Part shown: positions 9,494 through 17,798 of the stretch, one piece after another
How positions within the stretch are numbered: position 1 is the stretch's first letter
Layout of the letters: every line of letters starts with the position of its first letter
Assembly (NCBI RefSeq): GCF_900129295.1
Contig: NZ_FQUU01000003.1
Coordinates: 62,001-126,000 of the forward strand
Reading direction: 5' to 3'
DNA length: 64,000 bases
DNA from: Flavisolibacter ginsengisoli DSM 18119
GTDB lineage: Bacteria; Bacteroidota; Bacteroidia; Chitinophagales; Chitinophagaceae
Position numbers and translations under genes: made by a program
The notes under the pieces: generated by a model
Told to the model about the DNA's origin: nothing
The model's input: the letters and a program-made list of their open reading frames with translations, nothing else
Databases searched by the model: none

Positions 9494-9558
9494 TTGTTTA
9501 ACAAATTATGCCATTGTTTAAACAAAATAATGTTTAAGTTTGTAGTATAATAAATTAA
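9494..9558 (+). promoter_or_regulatory. Promoter of the sigma-crt operon overlapped by GTTTAA repeats
   Basis: TAAGTTTG at 9535-9542 matches the Bacteroidetes -7 element TAnnTTTG; TTG at 9514-9516, 18 bases upstream, fits the -33 element. Four GTTTAA-type units overlap this promoter: TTGTTTAAC (9494), the palindromic TTGTTTAAAC (9514-9523), ATGTTTAAG (9530) and an inverted copy ATTAAAC (about 9553-9559). The first three are spaced 20 and 16 bases apart. Similar sites lie in front of the MerR gene, so they are candidate operators for a repressor that covers the promoter. No binding data support this. Confidence 0.5.
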
Positions 9559-9563
9559 ACAAG

Positions 9564-10043
9564 ATGGGTACTCAGGAATTCAATTCATTAGTTTTAAACA
9601 ACACTGATGGGCTTAGACCTTTTGCTATCTCCTTGACAAAAGACCACGAAACAGCGAAAGATCTCTGCCAGGAAACTCTCTACAAAGCTTTTGCATATAG
9701 AGATAAGTATCAACCCGGTACTAATATCAAGGCCTGGTTGTTTACCATTATGCGAAATATTTTTATAAATGAATACCGGCGTGAGGGTCGTAAAAAAATG
9801 GTAATGGATACTGTGAAGTACTCCCAGTCTGTTTATGGTTTATCCTCTGAAATCAACGTCAGGCTTAGGGAAATAAATAACAGTATTCATGAATTACCTG
9901 CTATCTTTAAGACAGCCTGCCAATTGTATTTACAGGGCTATAAGTACCATGAAATAGCCGTTGCCCTGAACGAACCTATAGGAACTATTAAGAGCCGTAT
10001 CCACTTCGCGAAAAAGCATTTACAAAAACAAGTTGAACGTTGA
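9564..10043 (+). CDS. ECF-type RNA polymerase sigma factor
   Basis: The 159-residue protein contains sigma region 2 (LRPFAISLTKDHETAKDLCQ, then ETLYKAF, then IKAWLFTIMRNIFINEYRR) and region 4 (LPAIFKTACQLYLQGYKYHE, then IAVALNEPIGTIKSRIHFAK). It lacks regions 1 and 3, as in the ECF group. No anti-sigma gene follows; its stop overlaps the TTG start of crtI by 4 bases, so sigma and crtI are translationally coupled. With the B12-MerR gene upstream, the layout recalls LitR/LitS-type light circuits, in which the regulator controls an ECF sigma gene that drives light-induced genes. Self-activation of the operon is inference. Confidence 0.92.
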   Translation: MGTQEFNSLVLNNTDGLRPFAISLTKDHETAKDLCQETLYKAFAYRDKYQPGTNIKAWLFTIMRNIFINEYRREGRKKMVMDTVKYSQSVYGLSSEINVRLREINNSIHELPAIFKTACQLYLQGYKYHEIAVALNEPIGTIKSRIHFAKKHLQKQVER

Positions 10044-11515
10044 GCAAATCTGTTATCATAATAGGAGCTGGCTTCTCCGGTTTATCAGCTGCTGCTTTCA
10101 TGGCTAAGGCAGGTTGGAAAGTTATGGTTATTGAAAAAAATAATACTGCAGGGGGGAGGGCCAGGCAACTAAAAGAACAGGGTTTCACTTTTGATATGGG
10201 CCCAAGCTGGTATTGGATGCCTGACGTTTTCGAACGCTTTTTTAAACAATTTGGCAAAAACGTTTCGGACTATTATGCTCTCAAACGACTTGATCCATCT
10301 TATAGGGTCTATTGGTCCGATACTTACACCAACATTCCTGCGAACTACCAACAGTTTAGAGGCTTATTTGAAAGCATGGAAAAAGGGAGTGGTACCAGGT
10401 TGGATCAATACCTTAAAGAGGCCTCGCTAAAATATGAAATTGGTATACAGGATTTGGTCTATAAGCCCGGACAGTCAATAACTGAATTCCTTGACTGGAA
10501 AATAATTAAGAATACCCTTAAGCTGGATGTATTTACATCTATAAAAACACACGTTTCTAAATTCTTTAAAAATTCCAGGCTTAGACAATTGATGGAATTC
10601 CCCATTTTGTTCCTGGGAGCTTTACCTCAAAATACGCCTGCATTATATAGTTTAATGAATTATGCTGATATAGTTGGAGGTACCTGGTATCCTGAGAAAG
10701 GCATGTTCTCCATTGTGGAAGGCATGAGAAAACTGGCTGAAGAACTGGGAGTTGTTTTTAGGTACAACGAAAGTGCAGAACAAATTATCATTGAAAAAGG
10801 TGCTGCAAAAAAACTGCTAACGGATAAAGGTGAGTATGAAGGGGATGCAATCATTAGTGGTGCAGATTACCAGTTCACTGATTCGACATTGCTTCCTGTT
10901 GCTTACAGAAATTACACGGAACAATATTGGAATAAAAAAGTATTAGCACCATCATGTCTTTTGTATTACGTAGGCCTCAATAAAAAACTGGATAATGTTT
11001 TACATCATTCGTTATTTTTCGATGTTGAATTTGATCAGCATGCTTCGCAGATTTATACTGATCCCCAATGGCCCGATGAACCATTGTTTTATCTAAGTGT
11101 TTCTTCTAAAACGGATGATACGGTGGCCCCTGAAGGTTGTGAAAACCTTGTTGTGCTGATTCCTGTGGCATCAGGTCTTGAAAATGATACGGAAGAATTA
11201 AGAGACAGCTACTTTCAAAAAATATTGAAAAGATTAGAAAAACATACAGGTCAGTCTATAGCTGATTCCATTATTTATAAAAGATCTTATTCTGTGTCTG
11301 ATTTTAAAACTGATTATAATTCCTACAAAGGGAATGCTTATGGATTGGCCAATATATTAAGCCAGACTGCTATTTTCAAACCTTCCTGTCAAAGTAAAAA
11401 AGTTAAGAATCTTTTTTACACAGGTCAATTCACTGTACCGGGTCCAGGAGTACCACCCAGCCTTATCAGTGGGGAAGTAGTTTCTAAACAAGTTATTAAA
11501 GCCTTTAAGAACTGA
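10040..11515 (+). CDS. crtI: Phytoene desaturase CrtI
   Basis: The protein has 491 residues. The start is TTG in a TTGA overlap with the sigma gene; it is required to keep the FAD-binding motif SVIIIGAGFSGLSAAAF at residues 4-20, and no ATG is available. ARQLKEQGFTFDMGPSWYW follows, and the C-terminal CrtI signature is seen in YTGQFTVPGPGVPPSLISGE. CrtI-type enzymes convert phytoene to lycopene by successive FAD-dependent desaturations at the membrane. The gene lies directly before crtB, as usual. A CrtD- or CrtN-type specificity cannot be excluded, but the operon contains only one such gene together with crtB and crtY, favouring CrtI. Confidence 0.94.
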   Translation: MSKSVIIIGAGFSGLSAAAFMAKAGWKVMVIEKNNTAGGRARQLKEQGFTFDMGPSWYWMPDVFERFFKQFGKNVSDYYALKRLDPSYRVYWSDTYTNIPANYQQFRGLFESMEKGSGTRLDQYLKEASLKYEIGIQDLVYKPGQSITEFLDWKIIKNTLKLDVFTSIKTHVSKFFKNSRLRQLMEFPILFLGALPQNTPALYSLMNYADIVGGTWYPEKGMFSIVEGMRKLAEELGVVFRYNESAEQIIIEKGAAKKLLTDKGEYEGDAIISGADYQFTDSTLLPVAYRNYTEQYWNKKVLAPSCLLYYVGLNKKLDNVLHHSLFFDVEFDQHASQIYTDPQWPDEPLFYLSVSSKTDDTVAPEGCENLVVLIPVASGLENDTEELRDSYFQKILKRLEKHTGQSIADSIIYKRSYSVSDFKTDYNSYKGNAYGLANILSQTAIFKPSCQSKKVKNLFYTGQFTVPGPGVPPSLISGEVVSKQVIKAFKN

Positions 11516-11518
11516 TCT

Positions 11519-12361
11519 ATGACTATAGACTTATTTCACAAGGTGAGTTATGATTGCAGTAGAGTTGTAACTGAAAATTACAGCACTTCATTTTCCTCTG
11601 CAATCCAGTTGTTGCATAAAGATTTAAGGGTGCCTATTTATAATATTTATGGGTTTGTGCGTTTTGCCGATGAGATAGTTGATACGTTTCATCAACATAA
11701 CAAAATAGACCTGTTGGATCAGTTTAAAACTGAAACGTTTAGTGCGATTGAAAAAGGTATCAGCCTGAATCCAATTTTAAATAGCTTCCAAAAAACAGTG
11801 AATCAATTTGCCATAGATCTGCAACTCATCCATGCTTTCTTTAAAAGTATGGAATCAGATCTTACGCAGAATAACTATGACAGGCAGGGCTATGAAGAAT
11901 ATATTTACGGATCTGCAGAAGTAGTGGGACTCATGTGCCTGTATGTATTTTGCGAAGGGGATGCCAGGCAGTATGAAAAATTGAAATCACATGCAAGGGC
12001 ATTGGGAGCTGCGTTTCAGAAAGTAAATTTCCTTAGGGATATCCAGTATGACTTTAATGATCTTTCGAGGCTATATTTCCCTGGATGTGATTTTCATAAT
12101 TTTACAGAGAAAGACAAAGTGAAAATAGAAGAGGATATTGCGTTGGATTTTAAAAATGCTTACCAGGGTATTTTATCCTTACCTATAAAAGCAAGATTTG
12201 GAGTGTATGTTGCCTACAAATATTATTATTCCCTTTTCAAAAAGATCAGGGCTATTCATCACAAGGAAATATTGCGGCAACGTATTCGCATTCCTAACTA
12301 CCAAAAAGCATTTATCATATTAAGGGCAAGTGTAAAAAATGGATTACGTTTGATAGAATGA
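11519..12361 (+). CDS. crtB: Phytoene synthase CrtB
   Basis: The 280-residue protein belongs to the squalene/phytoene synthase family. Two aspartate-rich Mg-diphosphate motifs are visible: RFADEIVD (DxxxD) near residue 51 and FLRDIQYDFNDLSRLYFP (DxxxD) near 177. The N-terminal YSTSFSSAIQLL is also typical. It condenses two geranylgeranyl diphosphates to phytoene. It begins 3 bases after crtI, and its stop overlaps the idi start by 4 bases. No crtE (GGPP synthase) is present in the window, so GGPP must come from elsewhere in the genome. Confidence 0.94.
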   Translation: MTIDLFHKVSYDCSRVVTENYSTSFSSAIQLLHKDLRVPIYNIYGFVRFADEIVDTFHQHNKIDLLDQFKTETFSAIEKGISLNPILNSFQKTVNQFAIDLQLIHAFFKSMESDLTQNNYDRQGYEEYIYGSAEVVGLMCLYVFCEGDARQYEKLKSHARALGAAFQKVNFLRDIQYDFNDLSRLYFPGCDFHNFTEKDKVKIEEDIALDFKNAYQGILSLPIKARFGVYVAYKYYYSLFKKIRAIHHKEILRQRIRIPNYQKAFIILRASVKNGLRLIE

Positions 12362-12912
12362 TTACCCAGGAAGTCATATTAGTGAATGAGAAGGATGAAG
12401 AAATAGGTACCATGGAAAAAATGGAAGCACACCGGAAAGGCCTTTTGCATAGGGCTTTTAGTGTTTTTATTTTTGATAAACAAGGGCGTATGCTTTTACA
12501 ACAAAGGGCCTTAAATAAATACCATGGCGCCCTTTTATGGACCAATGCTTGCTGCAGCCATCCTTATCCGGGTGAAAAAACGCATAATGCAGCTGAGCGA
12601 AGATTAGCGGAAGAGCTTGGTTTCGTTACCGGCATACAGGAAATATTTTCATTTATATACAGAGCTGATGTAGAAAATAATTTGATTGAACATGAATATG
12701 ACCATGTATTCGCCGGGGAATATGAAAATGAAATATTATACAATGAAGCTGAAGTTGCCAAAGTGGATTACAGGAAATTGACAGATATAAAAAAAGATAT
12801 TGAAATCAATCCTTCGCAATATACATCATGGTTTAAATTAGCTTTTCCCAGGATTGAAAAATGGTGGAAAGAAAAATATAATAACGTCACTGTAAATATT
12901 CAATTCGAATGA
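12358..12912 (+). CDS. idi: Isopentenyl-diphosphate delta-isomerase, type 1
   Basis: The 184-residue protein has the Nudix-fold type 1 IDI pattern: LLWTNACCSHPYPGE with the catalytic Cys and metal-binding His, RRLAEELGF as Nudix-like helix, and IEHEYDHVFAGEY with the catalytic Glu region. It interconverts IPP and DMAPP and so balances precursors for GGPP. Both ends overlap neighbours by 4 bases (ATGA type), placing it firmly inside the carotenoid operon. Its position suggests that precursor supply is co-induced with pigment synthesis. Confidence 0.94.
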   Translation: MITQEVILVNEKDEEIGTMEKMEAHRKGLLHRAFSVFIFDKQGRMLLQQRALNKYHGALLWTNACCSHPYPGEKTHNAAERRLAEELGFVTGIQEIFSFIYRADVENNLIEHEYDHVFAGEYENEILYNEAEVAKVDYRKLTDIKKDIEINPSQYTSWFKLAFPRIEKWWKEKYNNVTVNIQFE

Positions 12913-13412
12913 CAGCGTTATTATACATATTGGTTTTATTGGCTACTTTTTTTTGTATGGAAGGCATAACCTGGTTAACCCACCGTTACATCATGCATGG
13001 CATCCTCTGGGTACTGCATAAAGACCATCATCAGAAAGAGCCCGGATTCTTTGAGAAGAATGATTTGTTTTTTGTCATTTTTGCTGTTCCATGCATCTTA
13101 CTTATACTGGCAGGCACACTCAGATCTATATGGTGGTGTCAGGCGATTGGTTTTGGCATTATGGCATATGGAGCAGCCTATTTCATTGTGCATGATGTAA
13201 TTATTCACCAGCGGTTTAAATGGTTTTCCAAAAGCCGGAACACATATGTCCGCGCCATAAAATGGGCCCATAAAATGCACCACAAGCACTTGAGTAAAGA
13301 GCAGGGCGAAAGTTTTGGAATGTTGCTGGTTCATAAAAAATATTGGGAAAAAGTGAGGAGAGAAAGGCAATTGATGGCAGCAAAGAAGGTTAGCTATGCC
13401 CCCGAACAATAA
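12909..13412 (+). CDS. crtZ: Beta-carotene hydroxylase CrtZ
   Basis: The 167-residue membrane protein belongs to the fatty acid hydroxylase superfamily. The di-iron histidine boxes are HRYIMHG, HKDHHQ, HDVIIHQR and HKMHHKH, between about four hydrophobic helices. CrtZ adds 3- and 3'-hydroxyls to beta-carotene to give zeaxanthin. The start overlaps idi by 4 bases. Its TAA stop at 13410-13412 is followed in the same frame, without a further stop, by the crtY reading frame (see findings). No crtW ketolase is seen, so zeaxanthin is the expected end product of this operon. Confidence 0.92.
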   Translation: MTALLYILVLLATFFCMEGITWLTHRYIMHGILWVLHKDHHQKEPGFFEKNDLFFVIFAVPCILLILAGTLRSIWWCQAIGFGIMAYGAAYFIVHDVIIHQRFKWFSKSRNTYVRAIKWAHKMHHKHLSKEQGESFGMLLVHKKYWEKVRRERQLMAAKKVSYAPEQ

Positions 13413-13469
13413 TGCTTTCAATTCATTAAAATTTTTAGCTTATTTAGCTTAATTCCATTTACCTCTACT

Positions 13470-14612
13470 CTGAAATCACCCCTCCAATATGATTACATCA
13501 TTTCCGGTGCCGGATGCGCAGGATTAAGTCTTGCCATGCATATGATTCATTGCGGAAGATTTGCTGACAAAAAAATATTATTGATAGATAAGGATCCAAA
13601 AAAGAACAATGATCGCACCTGGTGCTTTTGGGAAAAAGATAAAGGTCTTTTTGAACCTATTGTTGTCAGGGAATGGAATAAAGTATCATTCATTGGAGAA
13701 GGTTTTGATAATGAACTGTCATTAAACCCGTATACATATAAAATGATCCGGGGAATAGACTTCTATAACTATTGCCTTAAAGAGATCAACAAACAGCCCA
13801 ATTTTACACTCCGCTTTGAAGAAGTCGATGATGTATTTAGCAGTGACAGCACCGGGGTCATCGTAAATGGAAAGCCTGTTTACGCAGAATATGTTTTCAA
13901 CAGCATCCTATTTGAGAAACCACGGCTCACTTCGAAGCAATACTGGTTGTTACAACATTTTAAAGGATGGGTCATTGAGACAGACGGAAAGGAATTTAAT
14001 GAAGACAGGGCAACTTTAATGGACTTCAGGCCCTGTCAGCAAAATGGAACTACGTTTTGTTATATTCTTCCATTCTCATCAAATAAAGCTGTTGTTGAAT
14101 ATACCCTCTTTAGCAAATCACTATTATCTCTTCCGGAATATGACCTGCAACTAAAAGAATATTTAAATAACATCTTGCAAATCAAATCTTATAATATCAT
14201 TGAAGAAGAATTTGGAGTGATTCCAATGACAAATTTTTCTTTCCCTTCCCGGCAAAATAATATTATTAATATTGGAACTGCAGGTGGCCGCACCAAGGGA
14301 TCTAGTGGCTATACTTTTCGATCAATTCAAAAACAAAGTCAGCATATTGTACAACAGTTACTAAAAAACGAAGATCCTGTTAGTAAAAAGGAACCAGCAA
14401 GATTTACTTTTTACGACAGCGTACTATTAAATATTTTATATAATAATTCACTTCCTGGTAAAAAAGTATTTACTGACCTGTTTAAAAAGAATCCCACAGC
14501 TTCTGTATTGAAATTTCTAGATAACGAGAGCTCTCTAACTGAAGAATTGAAAATTATAGCTTCACTTCCAACATGGCCATTTCTGAAAGCGGCAATTGAC
14601 CAAATGACTTAA
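13470..14612 (+). CDS. crtY: Lycopene beta-cyclase CrtY, non-canonical start
   Basis: This is a CrtY/CrtL-type flavoprotein with [12 protein letters not shown], a [12 protein letters not shown] stretch and typical C-terminus; it forms beta-ionone rings on lycopene. The first ATG in frame (13536) would remove the nucleotide-binding motif [16 protein letters not shown], which is encoded just upstream in the same frame. Between the crtZ stop and that motif there is no in-frame ATG, GTG or TTG. CTG at 13470 gives a family-like N-terminus ([16 protein letters not shown]) and 380 residues, so it is chosen here; ATT codons at 13425, 13431 or 13452 are alternatives, as is a base error or a readthrough fusion with crtZ. 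The product call is secure and the start is not. Confidence 0.88.
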   Translation: MKSPLQYDYIISGAGCAGLSLAMHMIHCGRFADKKILLIDKDPKKNNDRTWCFWEKDKGLFEPIVVREWNKVSFIGEGFDNELSLNPYTYKMIRGIDFYNYCLKEINKQPNFTLRFEEVDDVFSSDSTGVIVNGKPVYAEYVFNSILFEKPRLTSKQYWLLQHFKGWVIETDGKEFNEDRATLMDFRPCQQNGTTFCYILPFSSNKAVVEYTLFSKSLLSLPEYDLQLKEYLNNILQIKSYNIIEEEFGVIPMTNFSFPSRQNNIINIGTAGGRTKGSSGYTFRSIQKQSQHIVQQLLKNEDPVSKKEPARFTFYDSVLLNILYNNSLPGKKVFTDLFKKNPTASVLKFLDNESSLTEELKIIASLPTWPFLKAAIDQMT

Positions 14613-14908
14613 TTACTATGTTGATTAATAACCTGAACTAATGTATTGGCAGGCACTACTCCTGATTGTCGCCATTTGACCTGGCCATCTTTAAAAAGTA
14701 TGAGAGTAGGGACACCTCTTATTTGGAATTGCTCCGCTGCCTCTTGGTTTTTATCAATGTCTATTTTTATTATAGTAGCCTTATCCCCTAAAGCATCTTT
14801 TGTTTGTTTTAAAATAGGAGCCATCATTTTGCATGGGCCGCACCATTCAGCAAAAAAATCAACTAAAACCGGCTTGCCTGATTGTATCACTTCCTGGAAA
14901 CTAGACAT
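14609..14908 (-). CDS. trxA: Thioredoxin
   Basis: The 99-residue protein is a single thioredoxin domain. It has the redox motif WCGPCK near residues 22-27, [16 protein letters not shown] around it, and the cis-proline loop RGVPTLILF near 65. There is no signal peptide, so it is a cytoplasmic dithiol reductant. It converges on crtY and shares four bases with its 3' end. It is transcribed alone, with a divergent or unrelated relation to the pigment operon. Confidence 0.95.
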   Translation of the reverse strand: MSSFQEVIQSGKPVLVDFFAEWCGPCKMMAPILKQTKDALGDKATIIKIDIDKNQEAAEQFQIRGVPTLILFKDGQVKWRQSGVVPANTLVQVINQHSN

Positions 14909-15025
14909 AAGCTTTTTAAATAAAACAACATATAGCGTACCAAGCTGATAAAATTTGACAATAAGTCATTTTAATCAACTTTTTGAGCATATCAATACTT
15001 ATTAGAACAAACACTTCAGTAATGT

Positions 15026-17128
15026 CTAGATGAGGTTGGAAAGTCCTTTTAAAATATTGTTTAGATCAATGCCTTTTCCTAAAACACCACTAAAAAGATC
15101 TCCTTCAGCTTTTAATCTTTCAAAAATATTTTTCATCGTAAAATCAGAGGTCTTCAGGTCTTTTTTAACTTCATCCCAATGTAATGGTGTGGAAACAGTT
15201 GCCCCAGGTTTTGGACGAACAGAGTAGGGGGAACATATTGTTTGAATAGGCCTGTTTTGCAGATAATCTAAATAGATCTTATCCAGACGTTTAAGGGGGC
15301 TACGTTCCAGGCTGGTAAACTCCGGAAGCTCTTCATGAACAATATTAGCGATCAACTCTGCTAATTGTTTGGATTGCTCATAATTATATTTGGCCCCAAG
15401 GGGTATATATATATGAATGCCGGTTGAACCTGAAGTTTTAGGGTAAGAAGGTATTTGCAAAGAATCCAAAACCTTTTTGACCACAAGTGCTGTTTCAATT
15501 ACTTTTTCAAAAGAAATATCACCTGGGTCAAGATCTATCACACACCAATCAGGGTTATTTGGTTTTTGGATGCGGGAGTGCCAGGGATTGATCTCAATGC
15601 AGCCAAGATTTAGCATATAGATGAGGGAGGCAATATTGGTGCAGATCAGGAAGTTTTTTGGCCCAGAGGAATCACTGATACGTTCAAAAGTCTTAATCCA
15701 TTTATCTATATGTTCACCCATATTCTTATGGTAGAAACTTTTGCCTTCAATACCATTTGGATAACGGTTAAGTGATTGTGGCCTGTCAACAAGGTAGGGC
15801 ATAATATATTCCTCCATCCTGTAATAATAATTTACAAGGTCACCCTTTGTGATCTTTTCCTTAGGCCAGAAAACTTTATTGAGATTGGTTAATTTCAGAT
15901 CATGCCCATCCAGTATGGCTATTTTTTCTTTTTCATCAGGTAAAACCAATGAACCTGGAAGTTGGTCATGAACTGTTTTTAAAAGTATTTCCCGAGTATC
16001 TTGTTCTTGTTCATTATTTAATTCAAAAGCAACCTTATCTTCTCTTAATCCCTGGAAGGAAGCATGCCGCATAATTCCCTCTGTGGTTAACTCTGTGTAT
16101 TTCACTTCACCCACTAAAAATGGTTTTAACCACACAACTGAATCACTTAATGCCGGTTCCTGGTCAAAAGGGCAATTCCTGGTTATGTGGGGTTTCATTC
16201 TTTTTACTAGATCTTGTTGCCCTTGTTGGGTGAATCCAGTGCCAGCCTGTCCAATAAATACGAGCTTACCTTGTTCATAAACACCCAGCACAAGTGAACT
16301 AAATAATCTGTCTGAATCTCTTTTTTTGGTATAACCGCAAATGATGACTTCATGTCTTTGTTCCGCTTTTATCTTCAGCCAGGTTTTGCTTCGAGAATCT
16401 GGTATATAAATCGAATCCTTTTTCTTAGCTACAATGCCCTCAAGATTATTTTCCCTGGCAATTTCAAAAAAGTCTTTTCCAATTGCATCAATATGATCAC
16501 TGAAACGGATTATACTATTGTCAGGAATTATTTTTTTTAATATTTCCTGCCTTAAGTACAATGGTTCTTCCATAATATTCAATCCATCCAGCCAGAGAAG
16601 ATCAAAAACATAATACACCAGCTGCCCTTGCATTTTCTTTTCCCATAATTGTATACCATTGAAATCCGGAACTCCTGATTCATTAAGCACAACTATTTCT
16701 CCATCCACTACGGCGTTAATTTTCCACTCTTCAAGGGCATTGTGAACTGATTCAAATTTTGTGTTGAAGGAATTATTGTTTCTTGACCTGATATCCACAT
16801 GGCCATTTTTTAAATAGGTCAGGCAGCGATAGCCATCAAGCTTTAATTCAAATTGCCAGTTTTCATCATTAAATGGTTCATCAACCAGGGTCGCCAGCAT
16901 AGGTTTAATATCAAGAGGCATCTTACTTGCCCTGGAATTGGAAAGTTTTCTTTTTTCCAGTTCTATGATACTGGATAGGTTTCTCTTATTGCCTTGAACA
17001 TCTATTGAAATAGATGTATTTTTTTTGCCTTTGGAAATTTTCTTATTGGCTGGTAATTTTTTTATTGGCTTGCTTAGAGATTGCGAAGATTGTTTAGAAT
17101 TTCGCACCTTGTTCCTGGGTTGGCTCAT
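15026..17128 (-). CDS. ligD: DNA ligase D without phosphoesterase domain (ligase + primase-polymerase)
   Basis: The 700-residue protein opens with a Lys/Ser-rich, probably disordered stretch (1-70). An ATP-dependent ligase domain follows (about 72-390) with the nucleotidyl lysine Lys96 in ELKLDGYR and DGEIVVL as a later motif. The last part (about 410-690) is an archaeo-eukaryotic-type primase/polymerase domain with FWPKEKITKGDLVNYY, the metal-binding DLD of CVIDLDPGD, and SGSTGIHIYIP. The family seals and fills double-strand breaks with Ku. The 3'-phosphoesterase domain found in many LigD proteins is absent, and no ku gene is in the window. Both catalytic modules look intact. Confidence 0.92.
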   Translation of the reverse strand: MSQPRNKVRNSKQSSQSLSKPIKKLPANKKISKGKKNTSISIDVQGNKRNLSSIIELEKRKLSNSRASKMPLDIKPMLATLVDEPFNDENWQFELKLDGYRCLTYLKNGHVDIRSRNNNSFNTKFESVHNALEEWKINAVVDGEIVVLNESGVPDFNGIQLWEKKMQGQLVYYVFDLLWLDGLNIMEEPLYLRQEILKKIIPDNSIIRFSDHIDAIGKDFFEIARENNLEGIVAKKKDSIYIPDSRSKTWLKIKAEQRHEVIICGYTKKRDSDRLFSSLVLGVYEQGKLVFIGQAGTGFTQQGQQDLVKRMKPHITRNCPFDQEPALSDSVVWLKPFLVGEVKYTELTTEGIMRHASFQGLREDKVAFELNNEQEQDTREILLKTVHDQLPGSLVLPDEKEKIAILDGHDLKLTNLNKVFWPKEKITKGDLVNYYYRMEEYIMPYLVDRPQSLNRYPNGIEGKSFYHKNMGEHIDKWIKTFERISDSSGPKNFLICTNIASLIYMLNLGCIEINPWHSRIQKPNNPDWCVIDLDPGDISFEKVIETALVVKKVLDSLQIPSYPKTSGSTGIHIYIPLGAKYNYEQSKQLAELIANIVHEELPEFTSLERSPLKRLDKIYLDYLQNRPIQTICSPYSVRPKPGATVSTPLHWDEVKKDLKTSDFTMKNIFERLKAEGDLFSGVLGKGIDLNNILKGLSNLI

Positions 17129-17332
17129 ATACTATATAGTTACAAAAAACAAATGCCAGTTGCCAGTACTTACTTCAGGTAAACATTGTAAATAGCTAAT
17201 ATCAAATGAGTTGTGAATTATCCACCAATATCCACATCATTGCACATAATGTTGCTAATCTTTGTGTATAACCTTACTATTTTATTGATTTTCAATAGCC
17301 AGTATATAAAAATTTGGCGGATAGTAAAACGA

Positions 17333-17356
17333 AACCCCTTTTGGAAAAAAGGGGTT
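17333..17356. terminator. Strong hairpin, likely terminator
   Basis: AACCCCTTTT (17333-17342) and AAAAGGGGTT (17347-17356) form a perfect 10-bp stem with loop GGAA. It lies 23 bases downstream of the small minus-strand ORF at 17380-17481 and is followed on that strand by a short T-rich run. It also sits on the 5' side of ligD, which it would insulate from upstream transcription. Confidence 0.6.
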
Positions 17357-17379
17357 CTTGACTTTATGAGAGTTGAAAT

Positions 17380-17481
17380 TTAAACATTTAAATACCAAAG
17401 AACACTCAATAGTGTAATAAGAAAGATGACAGTGTGATACAGTTCTTTGCCGTGATCTTTTTGAATTTGTTTTTGATTCAT
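17380..17481 (-). CDS. Candidate 33-residue single-span membrane protein
   Basis: A short ORF (MNQKQIQKDHGKELYHTVIF, then LITLLSVLWYLNV) lies in the 670-base gap between ligD and the outer-membrane protein gene. It has a charged N-terminal half and a hydrophobic C-terminal half of about 17 residues, so a single inner-membrane span is plausible. A strong hairpin follows its stop closely, as for an expressed unit. I recognise no family. Against it: no clear ribosome-binding site and only 34 codons. Confidence 0.35.
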   Translation of the reverse strand: MNQKQIQKDHGKELYHTVIFLITLLSVLWYLNV

Positions 17482-17798
17482 AGCGGTAGCGTTTAAGAGT
17501 GATTAATACTCCATAGGAAAATGGACGCTATGATTTTTCTTTAAGGAATTGGTACAGATTAAAAAATATGATCGGCTTAAATGTTCTTAGGAATTTCAGG
17601 AGGAGATTGGTACGGTCAATAAGCTGATGTAAACCTAGTAGCAGATTTTTATCTATGCAATAGGAAATATACGATGTGAATAACTTCCATTATATGTAAT
17701 ACTAATAGCCTATTGAAAAATGATAACTATATAACTAGAATCTTTATCCTAGGTATAAAAAGTGTATAATTGATGTCTGTAAAAATGATAAATCTTAC
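17482..17798 (+). other. AT-rich intergenic region upstream of outer-membrane protein gene
   Basis: About 317 bases without a convincing gene. It should hold the promoter of the gene at 17799, since the gap is AT-rich close to the ATG, but no clean TTTG/TAnnTTTG pair stands out. I see no repeat or structured RNA. Confidence 0.3.

Noticed and set aside
13536-14612. crtY starting at the first ATG (13536)
   Set aside because: It would remove the GxGxxG FAD-binding segment that is encoded directly upstream in the same frame; the longer form is far more likely.
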